Below, piece by piece: positions 53,246-64,000 of a stretch of DNA of 64,000 bases. The stretch is from the NCBI RefSeq assembly GCF_032452875.1, contig NC_083879.1, positions 85,879,572 to 85,943,571 of the forward strand. Direction: 5' to 3'. The stretch's first letter is position 1; each line of letters begins with the position of its first letter. The notes under the pieces are model-generated. The model ran no database searches, was not told the DNA's origin, and saw only the letters and a list, made by a program, of their open reading frames with translations. Origin of the DNA: Bos javanicus (Eukaryota > Chordata > Mammalia > Artiodactyla > Bovidae). Position numbers and translations under genes: made by a program.

Positions 53246-53435
53246 GGTGAAGGTGTAAGTGTCTCTCAGTCGTGTCCGACTCTTTGCAACCCTGTGGACT
53301 GCTCCTCTGTCTGTGGGATTCTCCAGGCCAGAATACTGAAGTGGGGTGCCATTCCCTTCTCCAGGGGATCTTCCCAATTCAGGGATGGGACCCGGGTCTT
53401 CCGCATGGTGGGCAGATTCTTTCCCTGGGTGGGCC
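53246..53435 (-). mobile_element. Diverged Bov-tA SINE
   Basis: AAGTGTCTCTCAGTCGTGTC, CTCTTTGCAACCCTGTGGAC, GGATTCTCCAGGCCAGAATA and CCCTTCTCCAGGGGATCTTC are recognisable. The tRNA end is degraded. Confidence 0.88.
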
Positions 53436-55195
53436 TCTGCGGTCCGTCCTGAACAGAAGGAGGAAGGAATAGGCTGACCCTCCCATCGAGGGAATTCCTC
53501 ATGCCCGCCCTGGCTGCCTTTGAACCGAGACATCATCTTTCTCCTGCTTCGGAGTCAAGCTGAGACGGCTCTGCCCCGGTCTTGGGCCTGACGGACGCAG
53601 CCTGGCGCGGGCGGCAGAGACTCTGCTGGGCCAGGGCTGCTGGCGCTTCTCGGGATGTGTCCGCCCCCAGTTCCTGTCAGTCAGTCAGTCGGTCGGTCTC
53701 GGGCTGATTCTGTTCCTCTGGGGAACCTGACCAGGACCCAGCTGGGTAGTAGAGAACCTGGCCTCAGCCCAAAGAGAGACCTGGCGCCTGAGGTCCCTGC
53801 TGAGCCATGGAGTGTCCCAAGTATAGGCGTGTCTTGTGATGGGGCGAGGGGGCTGGGCCTAGGTCATACCCACACGGTGACTCGGGTGGGGGACTGGCCA
53901 CAGAGAGACCAGCCCTGGATCTCAGCCTGACCTCTGGGAGGACAGAAGGCTGGAGATCGGGCAGCGATTCAGCCACGTCTGTGATGAAGCCACCGCACAC
54001 ACTCAGAGGTTGAGGCTGAGCCAAGCGCCCCGGGCAGGGACCCCGTCGACCAGGCAGGGGGTGATGTGTCCTGACAACAGGGCTGCACCACCTGTGGACG
54101 CTCCCACCCCATCTCGTGTGCCTGCCTTGGCTAGAAAGGAAGAGATGCATCCGTTTGTTTTCCTGAACCTGTGATCGTGGGAGTCGTGCTTCCCTGAGCT
54201 CTGTGACTTGTTCTAGCAGATTGTGGGCCACGAGGGTGCTTGTGAAGGCCCCCGAGGGTGCAGCCAGCCGGCCTGGAGCACGGGCACTCCGGGGACCCCG
54301 GGATGATGGCCGGTGTTGGAGGGGACGGCTGGTCCCTCCGGTTGTGCGGTGTGGCCACCCCTTCCTCACCACAGTGACCTCCCTGGGTGGGAGGTGGGCT
54401 CAGCTCTGCTCCCCGCTGGGGTCAGGAGGACGCCCGCCCTGGCGCGGGGAGGGGGGCAGGCCTGCTCTGTGAATGCACAGAATGCGGCCCCTTGGCTGCA
54501 GATTGGGTGGAGAGGGTACCAGTCCTGGTCTCGGGTGTCTGAGGGAAAGCGGCCATCCTGCAGAGAGCCACCGGTCTAGAAGACTGGCAAGAGCCGCGCC
54601 CTGTCTTGCATCCTAAATCTCGGGACTGTGTGTTCTCCGCGGCTATCCACTGCCCCTCTACAGCGGGGAAGCCAGACAGCCCTCATCAGAGGGAACAACC
54701 CGCTTCCGTAACCGGCCCATCCACACGCTGACAGGTTATGTAACAGTTCTCATTGTCCTCACTGTCTAAGAATAAAAACACTTTATTCTCCAAGTAAGGC
54801 GGCGTACTCTATAATCTGATCTTTTGATGAAGCAAAGAAAAGCTGGTTTATTTTTAGATAATGAACGTGCTGATAAGTCCTAATTTGGCTCCAGCGCCTG
54901 TAAGCGCCCGACGCAGTCAGCCTGCGCCCCCTTCTCCGCGGGCACACGGGCGTGGCCGTGCCTCCGCCGGCACGTGGCAGCTTTCCGGGTCCGAGCCACA
55001 CAGAGGCTGCTGTTCGTTCTCCACAAAGAAGAGAATTCAAGTCAGAGTGTTTTCTTTGGCTCAAAACTCTCCCTTCGCTCCCGTGATGATTTCTAGTCTG
55101 GCTTTTCTTGTGCTTGTCTCTAGGTTGCAAGCAAGTGGGTTTTAAAAATGAATCCTCATCTCTCGTCTCCATAGTGTGGTTTTAGGAATTAAGTG

Positions 55196-55402
55196 GGGGT
55201 CTGTTGGTAGAGGTAAAGAACCTGCCTCCCAATGCAGGAGACACAAGAGACGCGGGTTTGATCCCTGGGTAGGGAAGATGCCCTGGAGGAAGGCATGGCA
55301 ACCCACTCCAGAGAATCGCATGGACAGAGGAGCATGGTGGGCTACAGTCCCTGGGGTCACAGAATCAGACACGACTGAAGTGACTGAGCACGCATGCACA
55401 CA
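55196..55402 (+). mobile_element. Bov-tA SINE, sense
   Basis: GGTAAAGAACCTGCCTCCCA, GGAGACACAAGAGACGCGGG, TGGCAACCCACTCCAG and AGACACGACTGAAGTGACTG define the copy. Confidence 0.92.
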
Positions 55403-55455
55403 CTTAGGATAAAGGTCACTCTGAGGGCAGAAGGCTCTGTGCCCCCTCCATGTGG

Positions 55456-55790
55456 TGAAAGTGTGAATGTGAAAGTGAAGTTGCTCAGTGTGTCTGACTC
55501 TTTGCAGCCCCATGGCCCGTAGCCCTCCAGGCGCCTCTGTCCATGGATTCTCTAGGCAAGAGTACTGGAGTGGGTTACCATTTCCTTCTTTAGGGGATCT
55601 TCCCGACCCAAGGATTGAACCCAGGTCTCCTGCATTGCAGGCAGATTCTTTACCCTTTGAGCCACTAAGGAAGCCCTAATACTGGAGTGGGTAGCCGTTC
55701 CTTTCTCCAGGGGAATCTTCCCAACCCAAGAATCGAACCCCGGTCTCCTGCAATGCAGGCAGATTCTTTACCAGCTGAGCCACCTGGGAC
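55456..55790 (-). mobile_element. Bov-tA SINE, antisense, with a second partial copy
   Basis: The full copy at 55456-55677 starts GTGAAAGTGTGAATGTGAAA and ends GAGCCACTAAGGAAGCCC. It is directly followed by a second tRNA-side part (55680-55790, TACTGGAGTGGGTAGCCGTT to GAGCCACCTGGGA). Together with the sense copy at 55196 it makes an inverted repeat. Confidence 0.9.
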
Positions 55791-56109
55791 GTGGGGGCCT
55801 CTTCCTTCTGGAGCCCGGCTGGCGCCCTGGGAGAGGCGTCGTGTCTCCCGGTCACAGAGGCGTCTGGACATGGAGAGGGACCAGAGCGAGTGGCTGAGCT
55901 TGGATGCTCAGCCCGGGCCTACTGGCCCGGGGTGTCTGGGGCGTCACAGGGGCAGCAGGCGAGGCTGTGGAGATGCCTGGGCCGCGGGGAGCCCCGCCTG
56001 ACCCGACAGCCCACGCATAGTTTCATCCTGAGGGAGCACGGAAACCAGTCCTTTCTGTTGAATGAAGGATTTGGTTTCCAGGAAGCCTCTGCACGTGCCA
56101 GGCTCTGGG

Positions 56110-56780
56110 TGAGATAGACGAAACCCAGAGCTCCCCCGGGGATGCCGGGGCAGGACGTGCCGCCCGGGGACACGGCGGTGGTGGCACAGCTGCTAACTCC
56201 CGCGGGAAACACCGTCCCCAGCGGGGCGGCAGGCGGGGGAGGGGGCAGGGAGACGGCCCGCAGGCGCCCACAGCCGAGCCCAGGACGGGGTGATGGTTAT
56301 GGGCCCTGAGGTCGGGAGGTGGTCCTGAGTGTCCACGCGGGTCCTGAGAAGCCGGGGCTCTCCGGGTGGGGTCAGAGGGCGACGCCCCCTCGAGGAGGGG
56401 CAGCGAGTCGTCCAACGCGCGGTGGAGCGGCGGTGAACCGGCGGGCGCAGTGCTTCCGGAAGCCGGAAGCGGGAGGGCCCGCCCCTTCCGGCACCGTGGG
56501 CGCAGCCCTGAGATGCCCGTGCTGTGGCCCGGAGAGGCTCGTGCTGGGCTTCTGGCCTCGGGGCCGTCAGAGGACCTGTGAGGAGAGGAGGCCACTGCAC
56601 TTTCGCCGTCTCGGGCCCTGGGTGCCCCGTGTGCTCCGCCAGGGAACCCGTTAGAGACGCAGGCCCCTGTGTCGGCGCCAGCTGGGTCGAGGCCGGGCGT
56701 GCGTGTAAGAGCAGAGCTGGCCCTGCCCGCCCGGGGCCAGGCGAGCAGGGCGGGGAGGAGCGGAGGCAGGAGGACCCGGC
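56110..56780. promoter_or_regulatory. Intergenic CpG-dense block with ETS-like motifs
   Basis: This stretch is rich in CpG and has four GGAA/TTCC ETS cores in CCGGAAG context within 40 bases (CTTCCGGAAG at 56453, CCGGAAG at 56463, CTTCCGG at 56485). No known gene start is recognised here. It is a candidate enhancer or promoter of a non-coding transcript. Confidence 0.4.
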
Positions 56781-57251
56781 TCAGCTCGTCTCCCCCTGAG
56801 CCGCGAGGCTCCTTCAGCCTGGAGCCTCCTCGGACGTCCTAGGAGACCACGAGAGAGGCTCTCTTGAAGATGACAGCCCGGCTACTAAAGAGTGTGCCTC
56901 CTCCATGTTCATCTGGTGATTCCTCACAGCACATTCAGGCTGCGTGGAGCAGGGCCGGGTCTCATCACACCACCTCTCCCAGGAGTCACCTTTGGGCAGC
57001 CCCGTGACTGCTGTCTGTTATCATTAACCACTTAGGATGACACCTCCCAGGCATGTCCGTTTCATGTTCCTCTCTTCTCCTTTTTGCTATTTTGCATATA
57101 AATACTCTGAAATTAGGTAAGTGTCCTCATTAAAATTCCCATTTATATATTCATTCCTTCACCCATATCCACGTGAACTCATGGTGCGATTGTTTAAAGG
57201 GCTATGCTCTGTTACTGTGTAGCCCCCATAGTTAGAGCTCTGATTTCTCCA

Positions 57252-57672
57252 GTAGTCATGTACAGATGTGAGAGAGCTGGACTATAAAGAAAGCTGAGTG
57301 CTGAAGTATTGATGCCTTTGAACTGTGGTGTTGGAGAAGACCCTTCAGAGTCCCTTGGACTGCAAGGAAATCCAACCAGTCCATCCTAAAGGAAATCAGT
57401 CCTAAATATTCATTGGAAGGACTGATGCTGAGGCTGAAGCGCTAATACTTTGGCCACGTGATGAGAAGAGCCAGCTCATTTGAAAAGACCCTGATGCTTG
57501 GAAAGATTGAAGGAGAAGGGGACAACAGAGAATGCGATGGTTGGATGGCATCACCGACTGGATGGACATGAGTTTGAGTAAACTCCGGGAGTTGGTGATG
57601 GACAGGGAGGCCTGGCGTGCTGCAGTCCATGGGGTTGCAAAGAGTTGACCATGACTTAGCAACTGAACAGCA
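57252..57672 (+). mobile_element. BovB 3'-tail fragment
   Basis: This sense copy runs from the C-terminal ORF2 region (ATGTGAGAGAGCTGGACTAT, GACCCTTCAGAGTCCCTTGG) through AAGATTGAAGGAGAAGGGGA to CATGACTTAGCAACTGAACA. It is longer than the other tails here. Confidence 0.94.
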
Positions 57673-59290
57673 GTTCTGTTTCCACCATCACTTACTTTGA
57701 TGTGTGAATTCCGTATTCAGCCAGAGAAGCCCTGCAGGCAGCTCGTGCCCCTGGCCTGTCCCCACTGCTCCAGGAGAAGCTTCCTGCTCTCTGACATAAT
57801 GCAGTATCCAGGTCCAGACCCGGGATCGGCCGTCTTTCCCAGGACCCTGGGTTCCTTTAGTGGGTCCCCCTTTATGCTTCAACTTGAGGGTCCAGCCGCA
57901 GACACGCTCGGCTGTGACGGGGGCAGAGGGCTCCTCCCTCACCCGCAGCAGGAGGCTGTCGCAGGGTTCCACCCCCACTGGCCCCCGTGGGACACCTTTG
58001 CCCCCAGGAGGGCAGGGGACCTGCCCGGGGCCTCCCCTCCGCCTGAGCAGAGGTCCCTGCTGGTTACCAAGGCCTTGTGCCTCCCTGCACTGCTGCTGCT
58101 TTTTTCTGGTGACTTAAAAAGCCCTGTGTATCTCTTCTGCTTCACATTAATCCCCGTGTTGCTTTATCGAACCATTTGTTGCCGCAGTGACTGTTGATTG
58201 CAGATGTACATCATTTCTCCCCCCGCCTTTTCAAGGGCCAATCACTATGGTAACCGTATTACGGAAAATTGCTTTGTCTCCTTAAAATACCCTTCAGAGA
58301 AAGGTCATTCAGTATTAACATTTTCCGACTAAACCTAGCGAAGTCAGCGATGGGAAGAACACATTCCCCGTGCCTGCGTGTTTTCAGGCTTGCAATTTCA
58401 GGAAACTCTCAGAACAGGACTGCATGTTGGGAGGAGAAAGCGTTCTCACACTGTGATACATGTGTATGCGTGCTTCAAATTTGAGAAAGTACGTGTATTT
58501 GGGTCAGTGGTTGCAGTGTGCACCTTAGTGGCTCTTGGGAGTGACTGATTGCCGGTTCCCGGTCCTCGGTGGGGGTTGAGGTGGAGACGGGCGCCCTGCT
58601 CCTGGCGGGCCTGGAGGAAGCCTGGAGCCCCAGGGTAAGACGGCCCTGCGGGCAGAGGGGCCCTGGAGCCCCAAAGCCCACGTGCGGCGCCCATGGAGGG
58701 CGGACCGTCCTGCTACGTGGGCGTCCTGCTAGGGCCCGGGGCGGGTCACACAACGGATCATGCTTTCTTGCTGTTTTCCACTGACCCTTGGGAGTTTTAT
58801 GTAACCGCTCTTGGGTGGTAGGTTGTTCAATCCAGAAACCCTTGAGGATCGTGTTAAGGCTGTTTGAACACCTCTCTTATTTCCATTAGTCTCGAGCCGC
58901 TTTTCCCCTCCCCTCACGACGTGGACACCACACAGTCCAGCTGAGCTGTCTTGAGTGGTGTCCACGGCCTGGACTGCGTGCTGGTTTCCTTAGTATTCAG
59001 TTCAGGTCGAACGTTTCGGCGGGAGGGCTGCACAGATGATCTGTGTCCCTCCTGTCTTTTTGCATTGGCTAGCTCTAATCACTTGGCTGAGATGACTACC
59101 AGGCTTGCCCAGCATAAGCTGCGTGCTCCTTTCTGAAAATGATAAGAAATCTGTGGGGTGAGACACTGAAGCTGTGTGAACATCCAGCCCCCCAACAACC
59201 TTCACCCATGATTTTTGTCATCCTCAACTGTGGTTGCAGATATTCTAATTCTGTTGTTCCTCCTACATTTATAACTGACTTTCTTTTGTA

Positions 59291-62200
59291 AGTTCAGTTG
59301 AATTCAGTCGCTCAGGCATGTCCACGTCTTTGCGACCCCATGAACTGCAGCACGCCAGGCCTCCCTGTCCTTCACTAACTCCCGGAGTCTACCCAAAACC
59401 ATGTCCATTGAGTCGGTGATGCCATCCAACCATCTCATCCTCTGTTGTCCCCTTCTCCTCCTGCCCTCAATCTTTCACAGCATCAGGGTCTTTTCAAATA
59501 AGTCAGCTCTTCTCACCAGGTGGCCAGAGTATTGGAGTTTCAGCTTCAGTATCAGTCCTTCAAATGAATGCTCAGAACTGATCTCCTTTAGGATGGACTG
59601 GTTGGATCTCCTTGCAGTCCAAGGGACTCTCAAGAGTCTTCTCCAACATCACAGTTCAAAAGCATCAATTCTTCAGCACTCAGCTTTCTTTATAGTCCAA
59701 CTCTCACATCCATAGATGACTACTGGAGAAACCATAGTTTTGACTAGACGACCTTTGTCAGCAAAGTAATGTCTCTGCTTTTTAATAAGCTGCCTAGGTT
59801 GGTCAGAACTTTCCTTCTAAAGAGTAAGTGTCTTTTAATTTCACGGCTGCAGTCACCATCTGCAGTGATTTTGAAGCCCAGAAAAATAAAGTCTGACATT
59901 GTTTCCCCATCTATTTCCCATGAAGTGATGGGACCAGATGCCATGATCTTAGTTTTCTGAATGTTGAGCTTTAAGCCAACTTTTACACTCTCCTCTTTCA
60001 CTTTCATCAAGAGGCTCTTTAGTTCTTCTTCACTTTCTGCCATAAGGGTGGTGTCATCTGCATATCTGAGGTTATTGATATTTCTCCTGGCAATCTTGAT
60101 TCCAGCTTGTGCTTCTTCTAGTCCAGCGTTTCTCATGATGTACTCTGCGTATAAGTTAAATAAGCAGGGTGACAATATACAGCCTTGACGTACTCTTTTC
60201 CTATTTAGAACCAGTCTGTTGTTCCATGTCCAGTTCTAACTGTTGCTTCCAGACCTGCATACAGGTTTCTCAAGAGGCAGATCAGGTGGTCTGGTATTCC
60301 CATCTCTTTCAGAATTTTCCACAGTTTATTGTGATCCACACAGTCAAAGGCTTTGGCATAGTCAATAAAGCAGAAATAGATGTTTTTCTGGAACTCTCTT
60401 GCTTTTTCCATGATCCAGCGGATGTTGGCAATTTGCTCTCTGGTTCCTCTACCTTTTCTAAAACCAGCTTGAACATCTGGAATTTCATGGTTCACGTATT
60501 GCTGAAGCCTGGCTTGGAGAATTTTTGAGCATTACCTTACTAGTGTGTGAAATGAGTGCAATTGTGCAGTAGTTTGAGCATTCTTTGGCATTGCCTTTCT
60601 TTGGGATTGGAATGAAAACTGACCTTTTCCAGCCCTGTGGCCACTGCTGAGTTTTCCAAATTTGCTGGCATATAGAGTGCAGCACTTTCACAGCATCATC
60701 TTTCAGGATTTGGAATAGCTCAACTGGAATTCCATCAGCTCCACTAGCTTTGTTCGTAGTGATGCTTCCTAAGGCCCACTGACTTCACATTCCAGGATGT
60801 CTGGCTCTAGGTGAGTGATCACACCGTCGTGATTATCTGGGTCATGAAGATCTTTTTTGTACAGTTCTTCTGTGTATTCTTGCCACATCTTCTTAATATC
60901 TTCTGCTTCTGTTAGGTCCATACCGTTTTTGTCCTTTATCAAGGCCATCTTTGCATAAAATGTTCCCTTGGTATCTCTAATTATCTTGGAGAGATCTTCA
61001 GTCTTTCCCATTCTGTTGTTTTCCTCTATTTCTTTGCATTGATCGCTGAGGAGGGCTTTCTTATCTCTTTGCTATTCTTTGGAACTCTGCATTCAAATGG
61101 GTATATCTTTCCTTTTCTCCTTTGCTTTTCACTTCCCTTCTTTTCACAGCGATTTGTAAGGCCTCCTCAGACAGCCATTTTGCTTTTCTGCATTTCTTTT
61201 TCTTGGGGATGGTCTTGATCACTGCCTCCTGTACAATGTCATGAACCTCCATGCATAGTTCATCAGGCACTCTGTCTGTCAGATCTAGTCCCTTAAGTCT
61301 ATTTCTCACTTCCCTTGTATGATTGTAAGGGATTTGACTTAGGTCATAGCTGAATGCTGTAGTGGTTTTCTCTACTTTCTTCAATTTCAGTCTGAATTTG
61401 GCAATAAGGAGTTCATGATCTGAGCCACAGTCAGCTCCCGGTCTTGTTTTTGCTGACTGTATAGAGCTTCTCCATGTTTGGCTGCAAAGAATATAATCAA
61501 TCTGATTTCGGTGTTGACCATCTGGTGATGTCCCTGTGTAGAGTCTTCTCTTGTGTTGTTGGAAGAGGGTGTTTGCTATGACCAGTGTGTTCTCTTGGCA
61601 GAACTCTATTAGCCTTTGTCCTGCTTCATTCTGTACTCCAAGGCCAAATTTGCCTGTTACTCCAGGTGTTTCTTGACTTCCTACTTTTGCATTCCAGTCC
61701 CCTATAATGAAAAGGACATCTTTTTTGGGTGTTAGTTCTAAAAGGTCTTGTAGGTCTTCATAGAACCGTTCAACTTCAGCTTCTTCAGCGATAATGGTCA
61801 GGGCATAGACTTGGATTACTGTGATAGTGAATGGTTTGCCTTGGAAACGAACAGAGATCATTCTGTCATTTTTGAGACTGCATCCAAGTACTGTATTTTG
61901 GACTCTTTTTTTGACCATGATGGCTACTCCATTTCTTCCAGGGGATTCCTGCCCACAGTAGTAGGTATAATGGTCATCTGAGTTAAATTCACCCATTCCA
62001 GGCCATTTTAGTTCTCTGATTCCTAGAATGTCAACATTCACTCTTGCCATCTCTTGTTTGACCACTTCCAGTTTGCCTTGATTCATGGACCAGGTTCCTA
62101 TGCAATATTGCTCTTTACAGCACTGGACCTTGCTTCTATCACCAGTCACATCCACAACTGGGTATTGTTTTTTCTTTGGCTCCACCCCTTCATTCTTTTT

Positions 62201-62675
62201 GGAGTTATTTGTCCACTGATCTCCAGTAGCATATTGGGTGCCTACCAACCTGGGGAGTTCATCTTTCAGTGTCGTATCTTTTTGCCTTTTCATGCTGTTC
62301 ATGGGGCTCTCAAGGCAAGAATACTGAAGTGGTTAGCCATTCCCTTCTCCAGTGGACCACATTCTGTCAGACCTGTCCACCGTGACCCGCCCGTCTTGGG
62401 TGGCCCCACAGGGCATGGCTTAGTTTCACTGAGTTAGACAAGCTGTGGTCCATGTGATCAGATGGCTAGTTGTCTGTGACTGTGGTTTCAGTGTGTCTGC
62501 TCTCTAATGCCCTCTCTTAGTGCCTGCCGTCTTACTTGGGTTTCTCTTACCTTGGATGTGGGGTATCTCTTCACGGCTGCTCCAGCAAAGCACAGCCGCC
62601 GCCCCTGACCTCGTGCGTGGGGTAGCTCCTCTGGCCGCGCTTCTGTGCCGTCCATCGCAGCCGCCGCCCTTCTGT
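59291..62675 (-). mobile_element. Near-full-length BovB (RTE) LINE, inactive
   Basis: This is a roughly 3.4 kb minus-strand BovB, including the GC-rich 5' part (about 62310-62675). The N-terminal frame 61061-62302 (413 codons) keeps an apurinic-endonuclease domain with visible catalytic-type motifs (GIRELKW, IIGDWNAKVG, GSDHELL). The reverse-transcriptase part keeps YADD (about 60061) and FIDYAKAFDCVDH, but it is split by frameshifts and stops between about 59744 and 61060, so the element cannot make intact ORF2. Truncation at the 5' end is slight or absent. Confidence 0.94.
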
Positions 62676-62770
62676 ACATATGTATATATGTGTGTGTCTC
62701 TATCTGAGAGTATAGATGTATACAGGATATAGATATTTCTTTGAAAATTTCCTTTCTGTATCTACTGTAT

Positions 62771-62985
62771 TTTGGCCGTGCTGGGTCTCCACTGCTGTGT
62801 GAAGGCTTCTCGCTGTGGTGGCCTCTCTTGCTGTGGAGCCCGGACTCTCGAGCACAGGCTTAGTGGTTGTGACTCAGAGGCTTGGTTGTCCCTCAGCATG
62901 TGTGATCTTCCCTGACCAGGGATCAACCCTGTGCCCCCTGCACTGGCAGGCAGACTCCTAACCACTGAACCACCAGGGAAGTCCT
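62771..62985 (-). mobile_element. CHR-type SINE
   Basis: TTTGGCCGTGCTGGGTCTCC, TTAGTGGTTGTGACTCAGAG, CTTCCCTGACCAGGGATCAA and CTAACCACTGAACCACCAGG mark a CHR SINE in antisense. CTGTATTT occurs at both borders (62765 and 62984), a possible short target-site duplication. Confidence 0.8.
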
Positions 62986-63094
62986 GTATTTCTTATTTAA
63001 TCTCCTTCTGTATGTACACAGAAGGTAGTATCCTTTTTTATAATCTTTTGTATTTTGCTTTTATAACTTAAAGTATACCCTGGAAATTTCTCTA

Positions 63095-63481
63095 TTGTTG
63101 TTCAGTCATTCAGTTGTGTCTGACTCTTTGTGACCTCATGGACCGCAGTACAGCAGGCTTCCTTGTCCTTCACCATCTCCTGTATTTTCTTCAAACTCAT
63201 GTCCATCGAGTCAGTGATGCCATCCAGCCATCTCATCCTCTGTCGTCCCCTTCTCCTCCTGCCTTCAATCTTTCCCATCATCAGGGTCTTTTCTAATGAG
63301 CTGGATCTTTGCATCAGGTGGCCAGACTCTTGGAGCTTCAGCTTCAGCATCAGTCCTTCCGATGAATATTCAGGGTTGATCTCCTTTAGGGTGGACTGGT
63401 TGATCTCTTTGCAGTCCCTAGCACCACAATTCAGAAGGATCAGTTCTTCAGTGCTCAGCCTGCTTTGTGGTCCAGCTGTGG
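63095..63481 (-). mobile_element. BovB 3'-tail fragment
   Basis: The minus-oriented tail runs from GTTGTTCAGTCATTCAGTTG through CGTCCCCTTCTCCTCCTGCC to TTGATCTCTTTGCAGTCC and GTGGTCCAGCTGTGGC. Confidence 0.93.
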
Positions 63482-63676
63482 CTTTTACTGCATATACATT
63501 ATATCATAGTTTAAAAAGTTTCCTTCACATCTTTCTAAAAGAATCTACCTATATTTTCTTCTAGAAGTTTTCCTATGTAGATGACCGGTCTCTTTGGTCT
63601 TTATTCTGGTATATGGTGTGAAGGATAGACTCATTTATGCCTTTTTTAAACAGCTACACAATGATCACAATGTTAC

Positions 63677-64000
63677 TGAAAGTGGGGTCCATTTGACTGC
63701 TCAAAAGCCAGGAAAGAGGCAAGGCTGGTGGAAAGGAAATTTTGCTTTATTTTGGAGGCTGGCAACTGGGGATGGGGCGGGTAGGGCAGACTCCTGTCTG
63801 GAGGTTGACCTTCACCCCCGCCAACCTCAGCCAGTGGTCCAGGGCTTTATAGACTGAGGGAGAGGGCTCCATGCAGAAACAGCACAGTCAGCTCTGACAG
63901 TCACCACAAAACCGGTCATCGGTGGTCTGCCCAGTGTCTCTCGGTCGTCTTCAGAACAGCTGGTCTTCGGGGCCATGGTCATCTTGTTCCCATTTCCTTG
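63677..64000 (-). mobile_element. Endogenous retroviral LTR, partial (minus strand)
   Basis: On the minus strand there is a TATAAA at 63851-63846 and, 95 bases downstream, an AATAAA at 63751-63746. That spacing fits an LTR promoter and R region. The + strand reading TGAAAGTGGGG at 63677 could be the complement of the LTR 3' terminus (ending CA). The wording (GGAAATTTTGCTTTATTTTG, GTCCAGGGCTTTATAGAC) is familiar from artiodactyl ERV LTRs, but the subfamily is not certain. No retroviral coding sequence is visible before the window ends. Confidence 0.6.

Larger units (their letters stand above)
52906..59290. other. Intergenic region downstream of TEX29
   Basis: This 6.4 kb region has a diverged Bov-tA (53246-53435), a short GTCA/GTCG run (53676-53700), a Bov-tA pair in opposite orientation (55196-55790), a CpG-dense block (56110-56780), a BovB tail (57252-57672), and unique sequence at 57680-59290. 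No gene was recognised. Confidence 0.6.

Noticed and set aside
58230..58270. Possible RFX half site (ATGGTAAC) next to a CCAAT-like word near 58240
   Set aside because: Only half of the X-box palindrome is present, and no promoter context was seen.
61061..62302. A 413-codon minus-strand frame that looks like a gene
   Set aside because: It is the endonuclease part of a BovB LINE; downstream blocks continue BovB reverse transcriptase with frame breaks.

Overview
This window is mammalian genomic DNA from a ruminant, most likely a bovid. The evidence is a dense load of ruminant-specific repeats (BovB/RTE LINEs, Bov-tA-type tRNA-derived SINEs and their truncated tails) around split genes with canonical GT-AG introns. 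I recognise two genes, both on the + strand. They are the 3' half of ARHGEF7 (beta-PIX, a Rac1/Cdc42 exchange factor) and a complete TEX29 (testis-expressed 29). These genes are neighbours at human 13q34, so the order agrees with conserved synteny; I infer the cattle chromosome 12 equivalent. The species cannot be fixed from sequence alone.

Layout. Bases 1-36,745 hold ARHGEF7. The window opens in an intron upstream of the DH domain. Twelve shared coding exons (1,712-24,676) encode DH, PH, a proline-rich linker and the GIT-binding helix. Two alternative 3' ends follow. A terminal exon at 27,108 has its own stop codon and a roughly 2.6 kb 3'UTR ending near 29,930 (beta2-type). Exons at 34,676, 34,975 and 35,868 encode the coiled coil and the C-terminal PDZ ligand TNL (beta1-type), with a poly(A) signal at 36,719. 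Every junction keeps phase: the portions of the two isoforms encoded here are 529 and 550 residues.

Bases 36,745-42,640 are intergenic, GC-rich, and carry a Bov-tA SINE, a CHR-like SINE, a heavily GC-drifted L1 tail and a BovB tail. Bases 42,650-52,905 hold TEX29: a promoter with two perfect tandem CREs, five coding exons (147 aa) and a poly(A) signal at 52,882. Bases 52,905-64,000 are intergenic, with SINEs, a CpG-dense block with ETS-like sites, a near-full-length BovB (about 3.4 kb, minus strand), a CHR-type SINE, and part of an endogenous retroviral LTR at the right edge.

I found no exotic multi-gene system. The most interesting signals are the twin CREs ahead of a testis gene, an in-frame internal donor in the alternative ARHGEF7 exon, a minisatellite split by a BovB insertion, and a roughly 690-bp, 21-bp-unit VNTR that mimics coding sequence on both strands.
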